Assembly (NCBI RefSeq): GCF_029227915.1
Contig: NC_079878.1
Location: 21,663,501-21,727,500, forward strand
DNA length: 64,000 bases
Origin: Hydractinia symbiolongicarpus
Lineage: Eukaryota; Cnidaria; Hydrozoa; Anthoathecata; Hydractiniidae
Direction: 5' to 3'
This document shows, piece after piece, positions 30,575 through 41,436 of this stretch. Within the stretch, counting starts at the first letter, position 1; every line of letters begins with the position of its first letter. The notes beneath the pieces were generated by a model. It did not search any database and was not told where the DNA came from. It was given only the letters and a program-made list of their open reading frames with translations. The translations under genes and the position numbers were made by a program.

Positions 30575-32335
30575 TTATTCAAAATACAACAAATCGCATA
30601 TGTGCCGTGATCTTAAATCGGAAGAGTGTAATGCACTTTATGATATGACTGATGTAAATCGTGCATGGACATTTTTTAAAGATATTATATCAACGGTATA
30701 TAATAAGCATGCTCCCAAGATAACCAACCGAGTAAAGGGAAGACATTGTCCATGGCTCACACAGGAAGTAAAAGGGCAGATTAATCATAAAGATCAATTG
30801 TTACGCAAAGCGCGAAGATCTAAAAATAAAAACGACTGTAATTCATTTAAAATTGCCAGAAACCACTGCAACAATTTAGTTCGACAAGCAAAAAGAACTT
30901 ACCATTTTGGAAAGCTTTAAAATCAGTTTTTCCGTCCAACAATAAAACACGTGAATCCTTAGTAAAACCTGTTGACCACCAAGCCAGTAACCCTTCGAAA
31001 GCAAACAAGTTTTGTAATTTCTTTAGTACTGTTGCTCGAGATTTGAAGAATCGTTTTATACCACTCGTCAATGTCTTTGAGTTTTCATGTCAGCAAAGTG
31101 TACATCCAAAAAGAACCGAAATCGTTAAAGCGTAACAAAGCAACTGGGTTTGATGATTTACCTCCTAACTTGATAAAGGACAGTGCCGGGATGATTTCAA
31201 AACCAATGGCATTTCTTGTAAATCTTTCTTTAAAGACCGGAGTTATGCCAACTGAATGGAAAATTGCTTTGATCAAACCTCTTCACAAATCTGGAGAACG
31301 AGCAAATCCTGATAATTACCGCCCTATTTCAATACTGCCTGTGCTGTCCAAAATTATGGAAAAAGCTGTCCACAATCAATTGAGTGAATATTTAGAATCC
31401 AACAATTTACTGTCAGAGAAGAAATTTGGCTACCGTAAAAAGAGATCGACCGAGCTTGCTACAGCATTATTGTTAGATAATATAAGAAAAACTGCAGACA
31501 AAGGAAAAATTACTGGCGCGATATTCATTGACTTATCAAAACCTTTTGATACCCTTGGGCACGCAACCCTTCTAGCAAAGTTAAAACAATATGGGGTGAG
31601 CAATATCACACTTCAGTGGTTTGAGAGCTATTTGTTTGACAGAAAACAAATTGTTGGTTTTGACGATGAGTTATCCGATCCTTATTCGGTTTTGTGTGGG
31701 GTGCCACAAGGTTCTATCCTTGGACCTCTACTGTTTTTAGTTTTCTTTAACGATTTTCCGGACATTCTGAAAACAGCTGACGTTGTGGAATTCGCTGATG
31801 ATACTGTTATCTACGTTTCTTCAAACAAAATTTCTCGGATAGAAGAATTGTTAAATAATGATTTAAAGAACATCAGCTCATACTTTCGTGAAAACAAACT
31901 TGTGATTAATTTAAGACTTAGTGCGTGCTATTTGGGACAGCAAAAAGATTATCAATGTCAAAGACTGACTTTGCATTGCTTTTTGACGGAGTACCAATCA
32001 ATGTGACTACATCTTAGAAATATCTTGGCACAGTACTCGATCACACTCTTAATATTGGTCCGCAATTAGATAGTATGTACAAAAAGTTCTCGTCAAAGTT
32101 AAGGTTGTTGTGTAAACTCAAGTATTTCTTGAACGAAGAAGCTATCAGACGTGTTTATCGATCTCTCATACAATCTGTTATTCGATATAATTGCTTGTCA
32201 TTTTTAAATTTAACAGCAACACAATCACAAAAATTACGATCGTTGGATAGACGAGCAATAACGATAACAAAAAATGCGAGTATCAACACATCAGAAAAAA
32301 ATAATTTACAAAAAGGTGGCAAGCCACCGCAATGA
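30575..32335 (+). pseudogene. LINE X linker and reverse transcriptase relic
   Basis: The linker follows the Ngaro junction: YNKSHMCRDLKSEECNALYD, TDVNRAWTFFKDIISTVYNK, NRVKGRHCPWLTQEVKGQIN. A frame break at about 30915 precedes the RT at 31071-32006: KRNKATGFDDLPPNLIKDSA, DNYRPISILPVLSKIMEKAV, FGYRKKRSTELATALLLDNI, AIFIDLSKPFDTLGH (motif A), CGVPQGSILGPLLFLVFFND, VVEFADDTVIYVSSN (motif C FADD). A C-terminal piece at 32075-32335 reads LLCKLKYFLNEEAIRRVYRS. At least three frame changes are present. CR1-clade by motif order. Confidence 0.88.
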
Positions 32336-32944
32336 TGAACTCAACCTGTTAGGTCTTTGGAAACAAGCTAGAGGTTGTACTCCTCTAGAGAATATGCCTC
32401 TAAAAGCACAATTCTCCCTTTTTACAAGGAATTAAAAAAATAAAATAAAAAATAAAAAGGACACAACACATTTGAAAAGATGAACAGAACTTTAACCAAG
32501 GGCAGGTAGGTTTCGACCCATATTTCTGAACCTAAGTACCCTGGATGTCTAGCTGGGTCACCTCGAAGAGGTCCGCGGACGGTCATCAGCAGAAACTAGA
32601 CATCCCTATCTTCCTAAAATTAACTTTGACCACTTTCTGTTCAACTGTGCTATTCTTTGTTTTGAACTCAGGTAATAAGTGGAGTCGTTACTCTCCAAAG
32701 ACAAGATCATGTGTGATCAAACCCCCCTGCTAATATTTTTTTTTTTTTTTTTTTTTAACTGGGGTAATAAGTGGAGTCGTCACTCTCCAAAGACAAGACC
32801 TAGTATGATCAAACCCCCTTGCTAACTTAATTTTTATTTGATTTTGTTTTATTTTTGACTGGGGTAATAAGTGGAGTCGTCACTCTCTAAAGACAAGACT
32901 GACTGTAGTCAAGCCCCTTGCTGACTCATTCCGGTTAAAATATT
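32336..32944 (+). repeat. SINE-like repeat S2 with three tandem 3' modules, inside LINE X
   Basis: Head at 32336-32420 (AACTCAACCTGTTAGG, TAGAGGTTGTACTCCTCTA). A folded core has a perfect 10-bp stem, GGATGTCTAG (32543) with CTAGACATCC (32596), around ACCTC-GAA-GAGGT. The tail module GGTAATAAGTGGAGTCGT ... AAAGACAAGA ... CAAACCCCC is present three times, at about 32671-32732, 32758-32827 and 32858-32928, separated by T-rich spacers. LINE X coding resumes after about 32945. Related to S1 at 17738. Confidence 0.65.
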
Positions 32945-33588
32945 CTTATCTCAGCTCTTCTAAAAAGAAAACATATGACATTAAAAACACGCTGTTAAGT
33001 TGGTAAAAAATGTTTGGATGGTGATTGTTGCTCGAATTTTGATAATTATTTTACTTTAAACTCCCATAATTTATCAACTAGAAATCGAAATGTTCTTTTA
33101 AAAATTCCTAAAATAAAACTTGAGTTTGCTCGGTCGGGTTTCTTCTTTCAAGGAGCTAGGCTTTTCAACTCCTTGCCCGAGGAGACCCGGTAGAGTGGAC
33201 ACGAGTTTGGTAAAAATTTACTAAATTTTGAGTTTAGATAATTTCCTTGAGTACTTTTCATACTTTAAGTTTTCTCGTAATATACCTTCGCCGAATTTTT
33301 AGTTTTTGGTTATATTGATTTATTTGTGTGACTGTGTGTATGTGTAAACTAGTTCTTTCATGCCACTGTTTCTTTTGGTTGTTACCTTTCGAACGTTTAG
33401 GCTAATTTTTGCGTTTCTCATGAGTTTCTGAGATTTTTATTTTTTTCAGTTTAATACTTTTCTTTGCATTTTAATATATATTACTAACTAGATTTAACGT
33501 ATGCATAAACAGGACGTATATTTATAACAGTATTTTTTACTGACATACTCATCCTGTATATAAATTTAAAAATAATAATAATAATAAA
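32945..33588 (+). pseudogene. LINE X C-terminus and 3' UTR
   Basis: TRNRNVLLKIPKIKLEFARS and GFFFQGARLFNSLPEETR (about 33075-33195) are the usual C-terminal block of CR1-like LINE proteins, followed by a stop, about 390 bp of AT-rich 3' UTR and a microsatellite tail (AAT)n ending at 33588 against hAT sequence. Confidence 0.75.
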
Positions 33589-33737
33589 GTTATCAACTCT
33601 CATTTTTCCTTCAGGTCATGTATTGATTTAAATAAACGTTTTTTGAACATGTTTCCAGACAGCGATATTGTGAAGAATTTTAAACTTGGCAAAACAAAAT
33701 GCAGCTACTTGATTAATTATGTATTGCACCTTATTTC
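33589..33737 (+). pseudogene. hAT-like copy A, second fragment
   Basis: Continues the hAT frame from 21593: NSHFSFRSCIDLN (33598 on), FLNMFPDSDIVKNFKLGKTK, CSYLINY, with one G lost relative to copy B. It ends at TTATTTC (33737) where LINE Y begins; hAT resumes at 37316 with TTCAAGGAAATTC. Confidence 0.85.
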
Positions 33738-36700
33738 TGCTATGCTGATGTTATCGTACCTCGTGTTCCGTCCTCGTGTTCCCTGTGTCCGAAAACGGTT
33801 CGCAAAAACAGCAAACTCGTCAGCTGCTGTCGATGCCAACAGAAGACTCATCTCCGTTGTGTCGATCCTAAAAGAAAATCTACAATAACCGACTGGTTGT
33901 GTCCGAACTGCTTGCCTTCCATCCTACCATTTTGCAACGTCCGAGACCTATCCCAAATCGAGCAAGAAGTTGCTCAACAACAGCTCCAAGACCTTCAACT
34001 CGAACAACTCAACCAAAACAGAAACTTGTTTAGTATCGCTCATCTCAACACTCAGTCAATGGTGTCTACATTCGACGAATTTGTGCTTTTTGTACACAAG
34101 TACGATTTTGATGCGATAACTCTCACCGAAACCTGGCTAAAAGACAACCCTTTCCTACTCGAGTACGCAAAGATCGAAGGTTACACAATGTACTACCATA
34201 ATCGAGATAACAAGCGTGGTGGTGGTGTAGGCGTTTATATCAAGGATAATATAAAGCATAAATTGCGCAAGGATATCGTCAATATCAATCCAGCTCTCGA
34301 ACATTTATGGGTTGAAATCGATGGGAAAAACAAACACTCGAAGCTACTCCTTTGTGTCGCCTACCAGCCGAACTTCACACACCAAGAAAAAGCAGAATGG
34401 CTCGACAACTTCGACCGCATCATTGGAAACGCTAATCTCGACTGGTCAGGAAATGTGGTGATAACAGGTGACTTCAATATTGATCTTTTGCAGAACTCTC
34501 AAATTAAAGACTCTTACCTTGAAACCCTTCGATCGTTCGACCTCACTCAGCATGTCAACTCTCCATCACGAAAAGGATTATCCCTACTCGATCACATCTC
34601 GACCAACTCCTCCTGCAAAGTGAAATTCTGTGAAGTTCTTCCAACACCAGAAATCAGCGACCACGATGCTGTATTCGCTTGCATCAATACTCGTGTAGCC
34701 AGATTTGAACCACGGTACAAGATCATTCGTGACATGAGAAATTTTGACCTGTCGGCGTATGTTGCTGACACCGCAAACATCCCTTTCAATGTCGTTTATG
34801 CAACTGATTGTACCGCACCGTTGAAGAGAATCAAGGTCACCCGTCCTCCGGCACCCTGGATGAAAGACTTAAAAATCACCAACCTACAACAAACTTGTCA
34901 CGAAAAGCGTACTTTAGCCCAACAGACTCAGTTGAATGCCGACTGGAATGAATTTCGAAATGCTCGAAACGCTCTAAAAAGACAGATAAAATACACCAAA
35001 AAGACTTTCTACCGCAGACTTCTTTCATCGAAAAAGCCTAAAGAGGTTTGGAAACTAATCCACCGATTTCTCCATCCAAATAAAAACGTTATAAACATCC
35101 AACCCTCCGAACTAAACGCACATTACATATCTACGGCACCCAGAATCCTTGGATCGCAACCGACATCTAAAGAAGAAATTCAACTCCTTCTTCAAGACCT
35201 CGTTACTGAAGCTGACCAAGAATTCCAATTTCGTCCTGTCACATACGATCAAGTGCTCAGAGAAATTAAAAAACTTCGAAGCGACTGTTCCGCTGGCTAC
35301 GACAACCTCCCTGTAGCACTCATCAAACCCATTGCTGACCACATCGCATCCCCACTTACTCACATCATCAACTCAGGGATAGCTGAAAACACCTTTCATC
35401 AGCTGTAGAAAATCGGCAAGGTAACACCAATTCCAAAAACAGAACAGTCCATTACTCCAGACCAATTCAGACCTGTCACTGTTTTACCGATCTTATCAAA
35501 GCTTTTCGAACGTTTAATGGCAAGACAGATCGTTGATTATATCGAACAGAACCATATATACCACCAAACGATGTCCGGTTTCCGCAAGCGTCACTCGACC
35601 GAAACACTCTTAATGAAGATTCGAGACGACATCGTTGGCGCGATGAACAAAGGCGAGGTCACGCTAGCAGCATTTCTGGACTATTCAAAAGCATTTGACA
35701 CTGTAGATTACAAAACCCTGTTGATTAAATTACGAAGGATAGGCTTTTCCAACAATGCTGCTATGCTGATGTTATCGTACCTCAGTGACCGCCGCCAATT
35801 CGTTCAGATAGACGACAAACAATCTGACTACGGAACAGTGTTATTTGGGGTACCTCAAGGTTCAATTCTTGGTCCTGTACTATTTAACCTTTATACGGTC
35901 GACCTACAAGACAACGTCGATGGTGGGACCACAAACCAATATGCAGACGATACAAGTATCTATGAACATTGTAAGACTATAAACATACAACCTACAATCA
36001 ACAACTTGACTCAACGATTAGACCAGCTGAAGCAATGGTCGACCACAAATAATCTTGCGTTCAATAACAGAAAAACGAAAATCATGCTTTTGTCAACACC
36101 GAGAATGGCAAAACTTCACGACCTCATGAACCCCAACCATTCAACATTCCATATCCATCACTCGGACCAACTGATCGAACGCGTTACCGTTTACAGACTT
36201 CTTGGCATCCAGTTCGATCAAAATCTAACCTGGGAAACCCATATCAATAAACTCTCTCAATCAGTTTATGCGAAACTATACGTTCTTCGCTATCTTCGTC
36301 GCACAGCAACATTTCGTTTGCGGAAGCAACTGGCAGAAGCCCTTCTAATTTCGAAAATTCACTATTGCTGTTCATTGTTTTGGAACCTGCCACTATTCCA
36401 GCTGAAAAAACTTGATAAACTATTGTGCAGAATTGCGTCTTTTGTAACGCTGAGATATTCCACGCTCGAGGATGTAATACAACTTGGTTGGCTACCAATC
36501 CAGCAACAAATACACTTTGAAATTTTAAAACTTGCCCACAAATCGATTCACCAGGATGAGTTTCCATCGTATTTGAAAGGTTTCAAGTTGAGAATTGCTG
36601 GACGTGGAACTCGTAATGTTGACGAAGTTATTTCTAAGTATGAAATCAATGTGTCGGAGAAATTGTTTCTTGGTAAGGCAAGTCGCCTTCTAAATGATCT

Positions 36701-36804
36701 TCCCAAAGCTATCAGGGAAGAACCTGATCACAAAAAATTTCGTACTTTTTTGAAAAAATATTTATTAGACCATGGTCTTGCGATTTTTATTATGCAACAT
36801 ACCT

Positions 36805-36847
<43 letters not shown>

Positions 36848-37316
36848 GACAATTTCTCAATATCCTAACTTAACATCTACTGACCGATTGAGACCAATCC
36901 ACGAGGAATACTTTATGCTTTGATTTATTCCTTCTGCTCTACTTAGTCTCAATTTTTGTTTATTTGCTCGATTGTTTTTATTTCTTAAGCCCGTCGATTA
37001 ATAAATATATTTAATATATGTATATTTTTTTTATTATATATTTTGGTGTATAATTTTCATTTTCATATGTTCTGGTCTTAATTCTCCGTCAGAATCTATT
37101 ATATCGATGTCTTTCAATCCTTCGCCACTTTGAACTCTGCTAATCTTGTCTACAGTTCTACAGTGTCTTTTTTTATAGAATAACTTATTTCTTTATTTAA
37201 ATATTATTATTATTTTAATAGGACGAATAGCCATTGTAAAATATGGAAGTGCCTGAAAGACAATTAATAAATAAAAAATAAATAAATAAATTAATAAAAT
37301 AAAAAAAATAAAAAAT
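33737..37316 (+). mobile_element. LINE Y (CR1-like, PHD-EN-RT in one frame) inserted in hAT copy A
   Basis: Bounded on both sides by hAT sequence that is contiguous in copy B, sharing TTC at the junctions. The first 26 bases (33737-33762) duplicate an internal RT segment of the same element (35758-35783). The coding frame runs 33765-36806 with one nonsense codon. After the stop there is a run of 37 T (36807-36843), then an AT-rich 3' UTR with a tail of (AAATA)n-type repeats. Confidence 0.88.
33765..36806 (+). pseudogene. LINE Y PHD finger, endonuclease and RT; one in-frame stop
   Basis: The frame is open from inside hAT, with no ATG near the 5' end, so it is probably 5'-truncated. PHD finger: CSLCPKTVRKNSKLVSCCRC, then H-x2-C and WLCPNC (33777-33910). 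Endonuclease: FSIAHLNTQSMVSTFDEFV, ITLTETWLKDN (Glu), GDFNIDLL (Asp), EISDHDAVF (His). RT: FRPVTVLPILSKLFERLMAR, GFRKRHSTETLLMKIRDD, AAFLDYSKAFDTVDYKTL (motif A), GVPQGSILGPVLFNLYTVDL, NQYADDTSIYEH (motif C YADD), then the usual C-terminal block to DHKKFRTFLKKYLLDHG. The only lesion is TAG at 35406-35408, between motifs QL and KIGKVTPIPK, where Trp is common in relatives. A near-intact, recent copy. Confidence 0.88.
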
Positions 37317-37602
37317 TCAAGGAAATTCTTTTGAATGCAATCAACTTTTCACCATTTTACAGTTCATCTTTCGACGAAAGTATGAATTCTGTTTTGCAGA
37401 AATGCCAAAGGGAAAAAAGCTTGTGTGGAGTCAAGATATTGTGACTTGCAGTTTTTACACCATCCAAATGCATCAGCTCTGTTTGAGTGTTTTCAGATTG
37501 CTTCAAAAGAACTTTCTGAAGAGCGATTTGTTCAGTTAGCTATGGATGGACCATCAGTCAATTGGAATGTTTTAGACAAGCTTGACAATATGTTAATAGA
37601 AA
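37316..37602 (+). pseudogene. hAT-like copy A, third fragment
   Basis: KEILLNAINFSPFYSSSFDE followed by SMNSVLQ, a small deletion relative to copy B, then a frame at 37425 with FLHHPNASALFECFQIASKE and AMDGPSVNWNVLDKLDNMLI. It ends at AATAGAAA (37602) where the Penelope-like array begins. Copy A retains about 20 bases (GAGTCAAGATATTGTGACTT) that copy B has lost, and lacks about 30 that copy B keeps. Confidence 0.85.
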
Positions 37603-37756
37603 GGGCTGCATGGGTAAGACGTGTATGGGATTGCGGACGCGTATTGGTGCATTTGACGTATAACCACTGTTCGGCACTGATGCGGTGTATCAGGGTGCGG
37701 AGTTAATTGTTCTGTCGTCATCCTTTTTTTTTTGGGGGGGGGGGTGAAGGGGCGCA
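37603..37756 (+). repeat. Left-edge remnant of an earlier unit (spacer piece)
   Basis: GGGCTGCATGGG to the G tract, homologous to 38736-38912 of copy 1, then a direct jump into the middle of ORF-b at CATACAGCC (37757, matching 42221). This implies a deletion of about 3.3 kb that removed the end of a further upstream unit and the start of copy 1, so the array once had at least three to four units. Confidence 0.75.
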
Positions 37757-38218
37757 CATACAGCCACCTCCCTTTGCCATATTCATCTGGAACAAGTCAA
37801 TGAAAACATCACGCACATACAATCTAAATTAAACCAAATTGAATTACAATTACAGTACATACATATACCTACACCCATACCAGACAAGGTAACGTGCGGC
37901 CAACCCTCTCCAGGTAAGTCAGGTAAGTATCCCTCTACACCTCTGTCTCCACCTGTGACCACAAACAAGAAAAATCCAATAACTAAAAGAACTACACTCC
38001 TCCCAAAAGAAGAAATTCCAAATCAAATGCAGCGACCAATACCACTCATGAATCTCAAAATCCGACCACCTAAATTATACTACAAAAACACCAACTCCAT
38101 TACAATCGAAAAAACACCAAATCCAATGACCACCATAAAGTTCAAAGAAAACCAAAACAAAACAATTATCAAACCCAACAAAAAGAATATAACTCAACAG
38201 CATCAGAAAGCACAATAA
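37757..38218 (+). pseudogene. ORF-b, copy 1, 5' truncated
   Basis: Begins in the part of ORF-b reading HTATSLCHIHLEQVNEN and continues to the same stop as copies 2 and 3. The first 80 or so codons are missing because of the deletion at the left edge of the array. See copy 3 for the full frame. Confidence 0.7.
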
Positions 38219-39399
38219 AATACAGGTATTATCGCTATTTTTAGTGATATATCTCTCACACACATACACCTCCCCACTGCCATGGTAAGCCCGCACAAAA
38301 TTATTTTCCAAATAAATTTAAATCAACAAATTATGCTATTTTTTAATTTCAACGAAGTCCAAATTTGAATAATCTCTGTACCCACCCATATACAAGATAT
38401 TTTGAGAGCTCGCAACATGCACTAGTGGCACTATCGCTTGCTATAATTACCAATTTTATTTAAGCTTCTAGGCAAGAGGCTGTGGAGCAACATGCGTGAC
38501 AAGATTAAAGTCACCGTCTTGCAGTAGTCACAAATTTCTTACCTCAAGTTTCTGGGACATCGCGGGAATAAATGGTAAAGGGACGCGAGATAAATTGTTA
38601 TACACTGGCAAAGGTTGTAGCTTTTTCACCACGGACTTCTAGGCTACAATCTGTTAGGGAAAAATGCGGCTTATGACTTAATACAAGTGTTCTTTAATTT
38701 TGCCGATTTACCATAACTACAATTGCTCGCGAAGGGCTGCATGGGAGGGTAAGACGTGAATTGGATTGGATTGCGGACGCGTATTGGTGCATTTGACGTA
38801 TAACCACTGTTCGGCACTGATGCGGTTCATCCGGGTGCGGGGTTAATTGTCCTGTCGTTATCCTTTTTTTGGGGGGAGGGGGGGGGGAGGGGGGTGGTGG
38901 ATGAAGGGGCGTACGAGGCAGGCACGTGTGAATAGACTTATGGGTTAAAAGTTATAGAAATACGGACTAAAGTTTGAAGGACACCGCTTAGCACTGCGAA
39001 TACAGGGGTGTTTGTTCTGTCGTTTTATCTTTTTGTGGGAACGAGGGGGCGCGGGGGGCACGTGTGACTTCTATCATAGGTTGGAGGGCAAGTTAGAGTA
39101 TCATTTCTTTTTTCGTCACAATTTAGGGTAAATAGAAATTGGGTTGCACTGGGCTGGAATGAGCGTGTTGCTGAATGTTAAAAACACATACACTTATTTA
39201 CCTACAGGCACTATTTCTGCAACTTTTAAACTATAAATATGATATTACATGAGCAGAGGCCACCCTCCTTGAATACACACACACTACCTGTACACCACGC
39301 TTTTCTTTCAGCTCCACGCTAATTTCAAATCTTCCCCTATAAGGTTAACTGATACATAGTTACTAAGGTTCCTTTACATTTCTCATCTCCTTGTTTTAG
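38219..39399 (+). other. Unit spacer, copy 1, possible intron
   Basis: About 1.2 kb without a coding family. It contains a G-rich run at 38870-38905 and a second at about 39048. Its end, CTTTACATTTCTCATCTCC then TTGTTTTAG (to 39399), is a strong 3' splice site. Two GTAAGT donors lie in ORF-b (37913 and 37922 here). The equivalent spacer of copy 2 is 42683-43858, and copy 3 has its first part at 47143-48155. Confidence 0.5.
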
Positions 39400-40528
39400 A
39401 ATTACCAGGATGAAATTTACGCCAGCATGACATCGTTGACGCAAACAACTCCCTCCATTGCAGAACACTTGGAAATCTTACCTATAAAACGAAACATAAA
39501 ACTTCCCTCGATCCGACGTCAGTTCCCACATAGCGTGGAATGGAAGAAACGCAAAAAAGCTTATCCCGGAAAACGTCGGCAATACTAAAAGAAAACAAAA
39601 GAATATTCGAAAACAACCTAATTACCAATCTCTCCGCACACACATTGTCTCCAGAAGAAACAGAAATCCTCTCTCGGGGTCTTTCCTTTGTGCCATACAC
39701 TAACAAAATACTCCTCCCCATCTGAAACTTTAATAAATAATTTTAATAAATCTTTAATAAATTTTACTACTACTATGAAAAGACAAATATTTTTCGCAAG
39801 TGAGGGCCCTGAAAATACGAAAGTTGAGCCTCACCCCTTCCACGTCCGAACAAATTGGCAACCACCTACACCTGATAACATGGACTTGCACGAATATTTT
39901 GAAAAAAGCACAAACGACATAAATTTAATTAATTCTCCAACTCCCGGGAAACATAATATAAATCACCAACACAGATCTAGCAAGAAACCCAAACATCACC
40001 ATAAAACCAGCAGACAAAGGTAGCGCTAGTGGAAGCGCTTTATAGATGATAGGAACTGAACTACAAATAAAACAATTATTCACACACATGAACAAAATTC
40101 ACCCTTCCATAAAATTTACTTTTGAGTATTCAAAATCAGATATTCTCTTCCTTGACACACGCATATATATTGACCAGTCTCGCAAATTGCAAACAACCGT
40201 ATTCCGCAAACCTACTGATAGAATGATGCTTTTATACTACTCCTCTGAACACCCTCATCATGTTAAAGCTAGTATCGTATATACCCAGGCATTGAGATAT
40301 TGTACAATCATATCCAATGGCCAAAATTTTGAAAAGGAATTATATACTCTTGCACGCACATTCCATTCTGTTGGTATGGCGCAAAGTAGAATTATTCACA
40401 AACATTGGTCAGTTATCGAAAAAAATGAGACTTTAAAATCGATTTGGCCGTCCCGCCCCTTAACTCCATACACACGAGGCACAAGCCTAAGAGACACTTT
40501 GGTTAAATCGGCCCAAAAACCTCTGTAA
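39400..40528 (+). pseudogene. Penelope-like RT relic, copy 1, with RT core deleted
   Basis: After a splice-acceptor-like site: DEIYASMTSLTQTTPSIAEH, a frame change near 39590, NLSAHTLSPEETEILSRGLS with FVPYTN (classic Penelope N-terminus), a frame change near 39715, NFNKSLINFTTTMKRQIFFA and HVRTNWQPPTPDNMDLHEYF, and KPADKG near 40005. The sequence then jumps within about 25 bases to RFIDD, the RT motif C region, so the fingers and motifs A-B (normally well over 100 residues) are missing. The remainder (40046-40528) is the thumb: KFTFEYSKSDILFLDTRIYI, QTTVFRKPTDRMMLLYYSSE, YTQALRYCTIISNGQNFEKE. No GIY-YIG domain follows. Confidence 0.85.
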
Positions 40529-41436
40529 TTATATAAAAATTATTTTTTTTCTGTCTACATATATATATTTTAGGTAAAACATTATTGTGGTTTTCTTCAA
40601 CAGCCTTTTCGTCCTTAAGTCAAAGGTCCTATTAAGCAATTATATTTTAGGGGACAAAATTCCTTCTCAAGAGAACCAAAAATTCTCGAATTAATCATTT
40701 TTCGTCTTTTAATAAAACGGATCGAAAATTCCCGCCATTTTGCAATTTGCAATCGGATCAAAAATTCCCGCTTTATGCTTCCATTTGCGTCCGAAAATCA
40801 TCCAGACAGATCAAAAAACCCCGCCTTTTTGCAATCAGATCGAAAATTCCCGCCATTTTCGGATCAAAAATTCCCGCTCTATCCTTCCTTTTGGGCCCGA
40901 CAATTATCCAGACATAAAGATCGAAATTTCCCGCTCCCAAATTCGAACATTCTTGTTTACATCAAAGTCCGCAACCACCGATGTTTAATCGAATAACGCG
41001 TTCAAAAAATTTTTTTTGGGGAGCTTAGACACAACCAAAATATTATTGACATTAACTTCGAGATTCTCCAACTGTAAACATTGCTACCAACATATTTTAT
41101 TTATCTTCAGTAAGTATGTTCAATTAGCATATAGCTAATGCACACATCGGGACCGTTATTTTTCAATCTGGTCTAAGTACACACTTCTTTCTAAGAAAAA
41201 CGAACGGGGACTTCTGTAATCGCAAGGAGTTTGCTCAGACACTTCCCTGTCGGGCAGGTGAAACATGTTTCACAGAAACAGGGAAGAATCAGTACATGCT
41301 CCCGATGAAGACTGTTTTGGCAAACTGATCATTCTGGTTGTTTTGACAGTCCGCTCCGTTCGGTTTTCTTCCGTTCTGTTTCATTCCATTATTCCTCTCA
41401 GCATTATTACTATATGATTTTTTTTCCCGCAGATAA
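40529..41436 (+). repeat. Unit 3' region, copy 1: TTCCCGCC repeats and conserved hairpin
   Basis: 40724-40935 holds six variants of GATCGAAAATTCCCGCC, alternating with GGATCAAAAATTCCCGCT, in an AT-rich context. 41242-41286 is a hairpin: CTTCCCTGT pairs with ACAGGGAAG, enclosing a perfect 16-base palindrome GTGAAACATGTTTCAC. A T-rich tract ending CCCGCAG at 41433 looks like a 3' splice site just before ORF-a. The same features recur 4459 bp downstream. Confidence 0.7.

Larger units (their letters stand above)
21594..33588 (+). mobile_element. LINE X (CR1-like) inserted in hAT copy A, itself interrupted
   Basis: Endonuclease part 21594-22458, RT part 30575-32335, C-terminal and 3' part about 32945-33588, ending in the tail (AAT)n at 33571-33588. 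Removing 22459-30574 restores the frame across TCR|NYSK. Removing the SINE cluster at 32336-32944 rejoins the C-terminus. The outer ends are set by hAT sequence: ...ATTGAAA at 21593 and GTTATCAACTCTC at 33589, which are contiguous in hAT copy B (48236-48250). Confidence 0.85.

Noticed and set aside
41230-41330. Hammerhead ribozyme call in the Penelope-like unit
   Set aside because: GTC, GAAAC and CGATGAAG fragments are present, but the CUGAUGA core is not intact and the three helices cannot be drawn; kept only as a finding to test.
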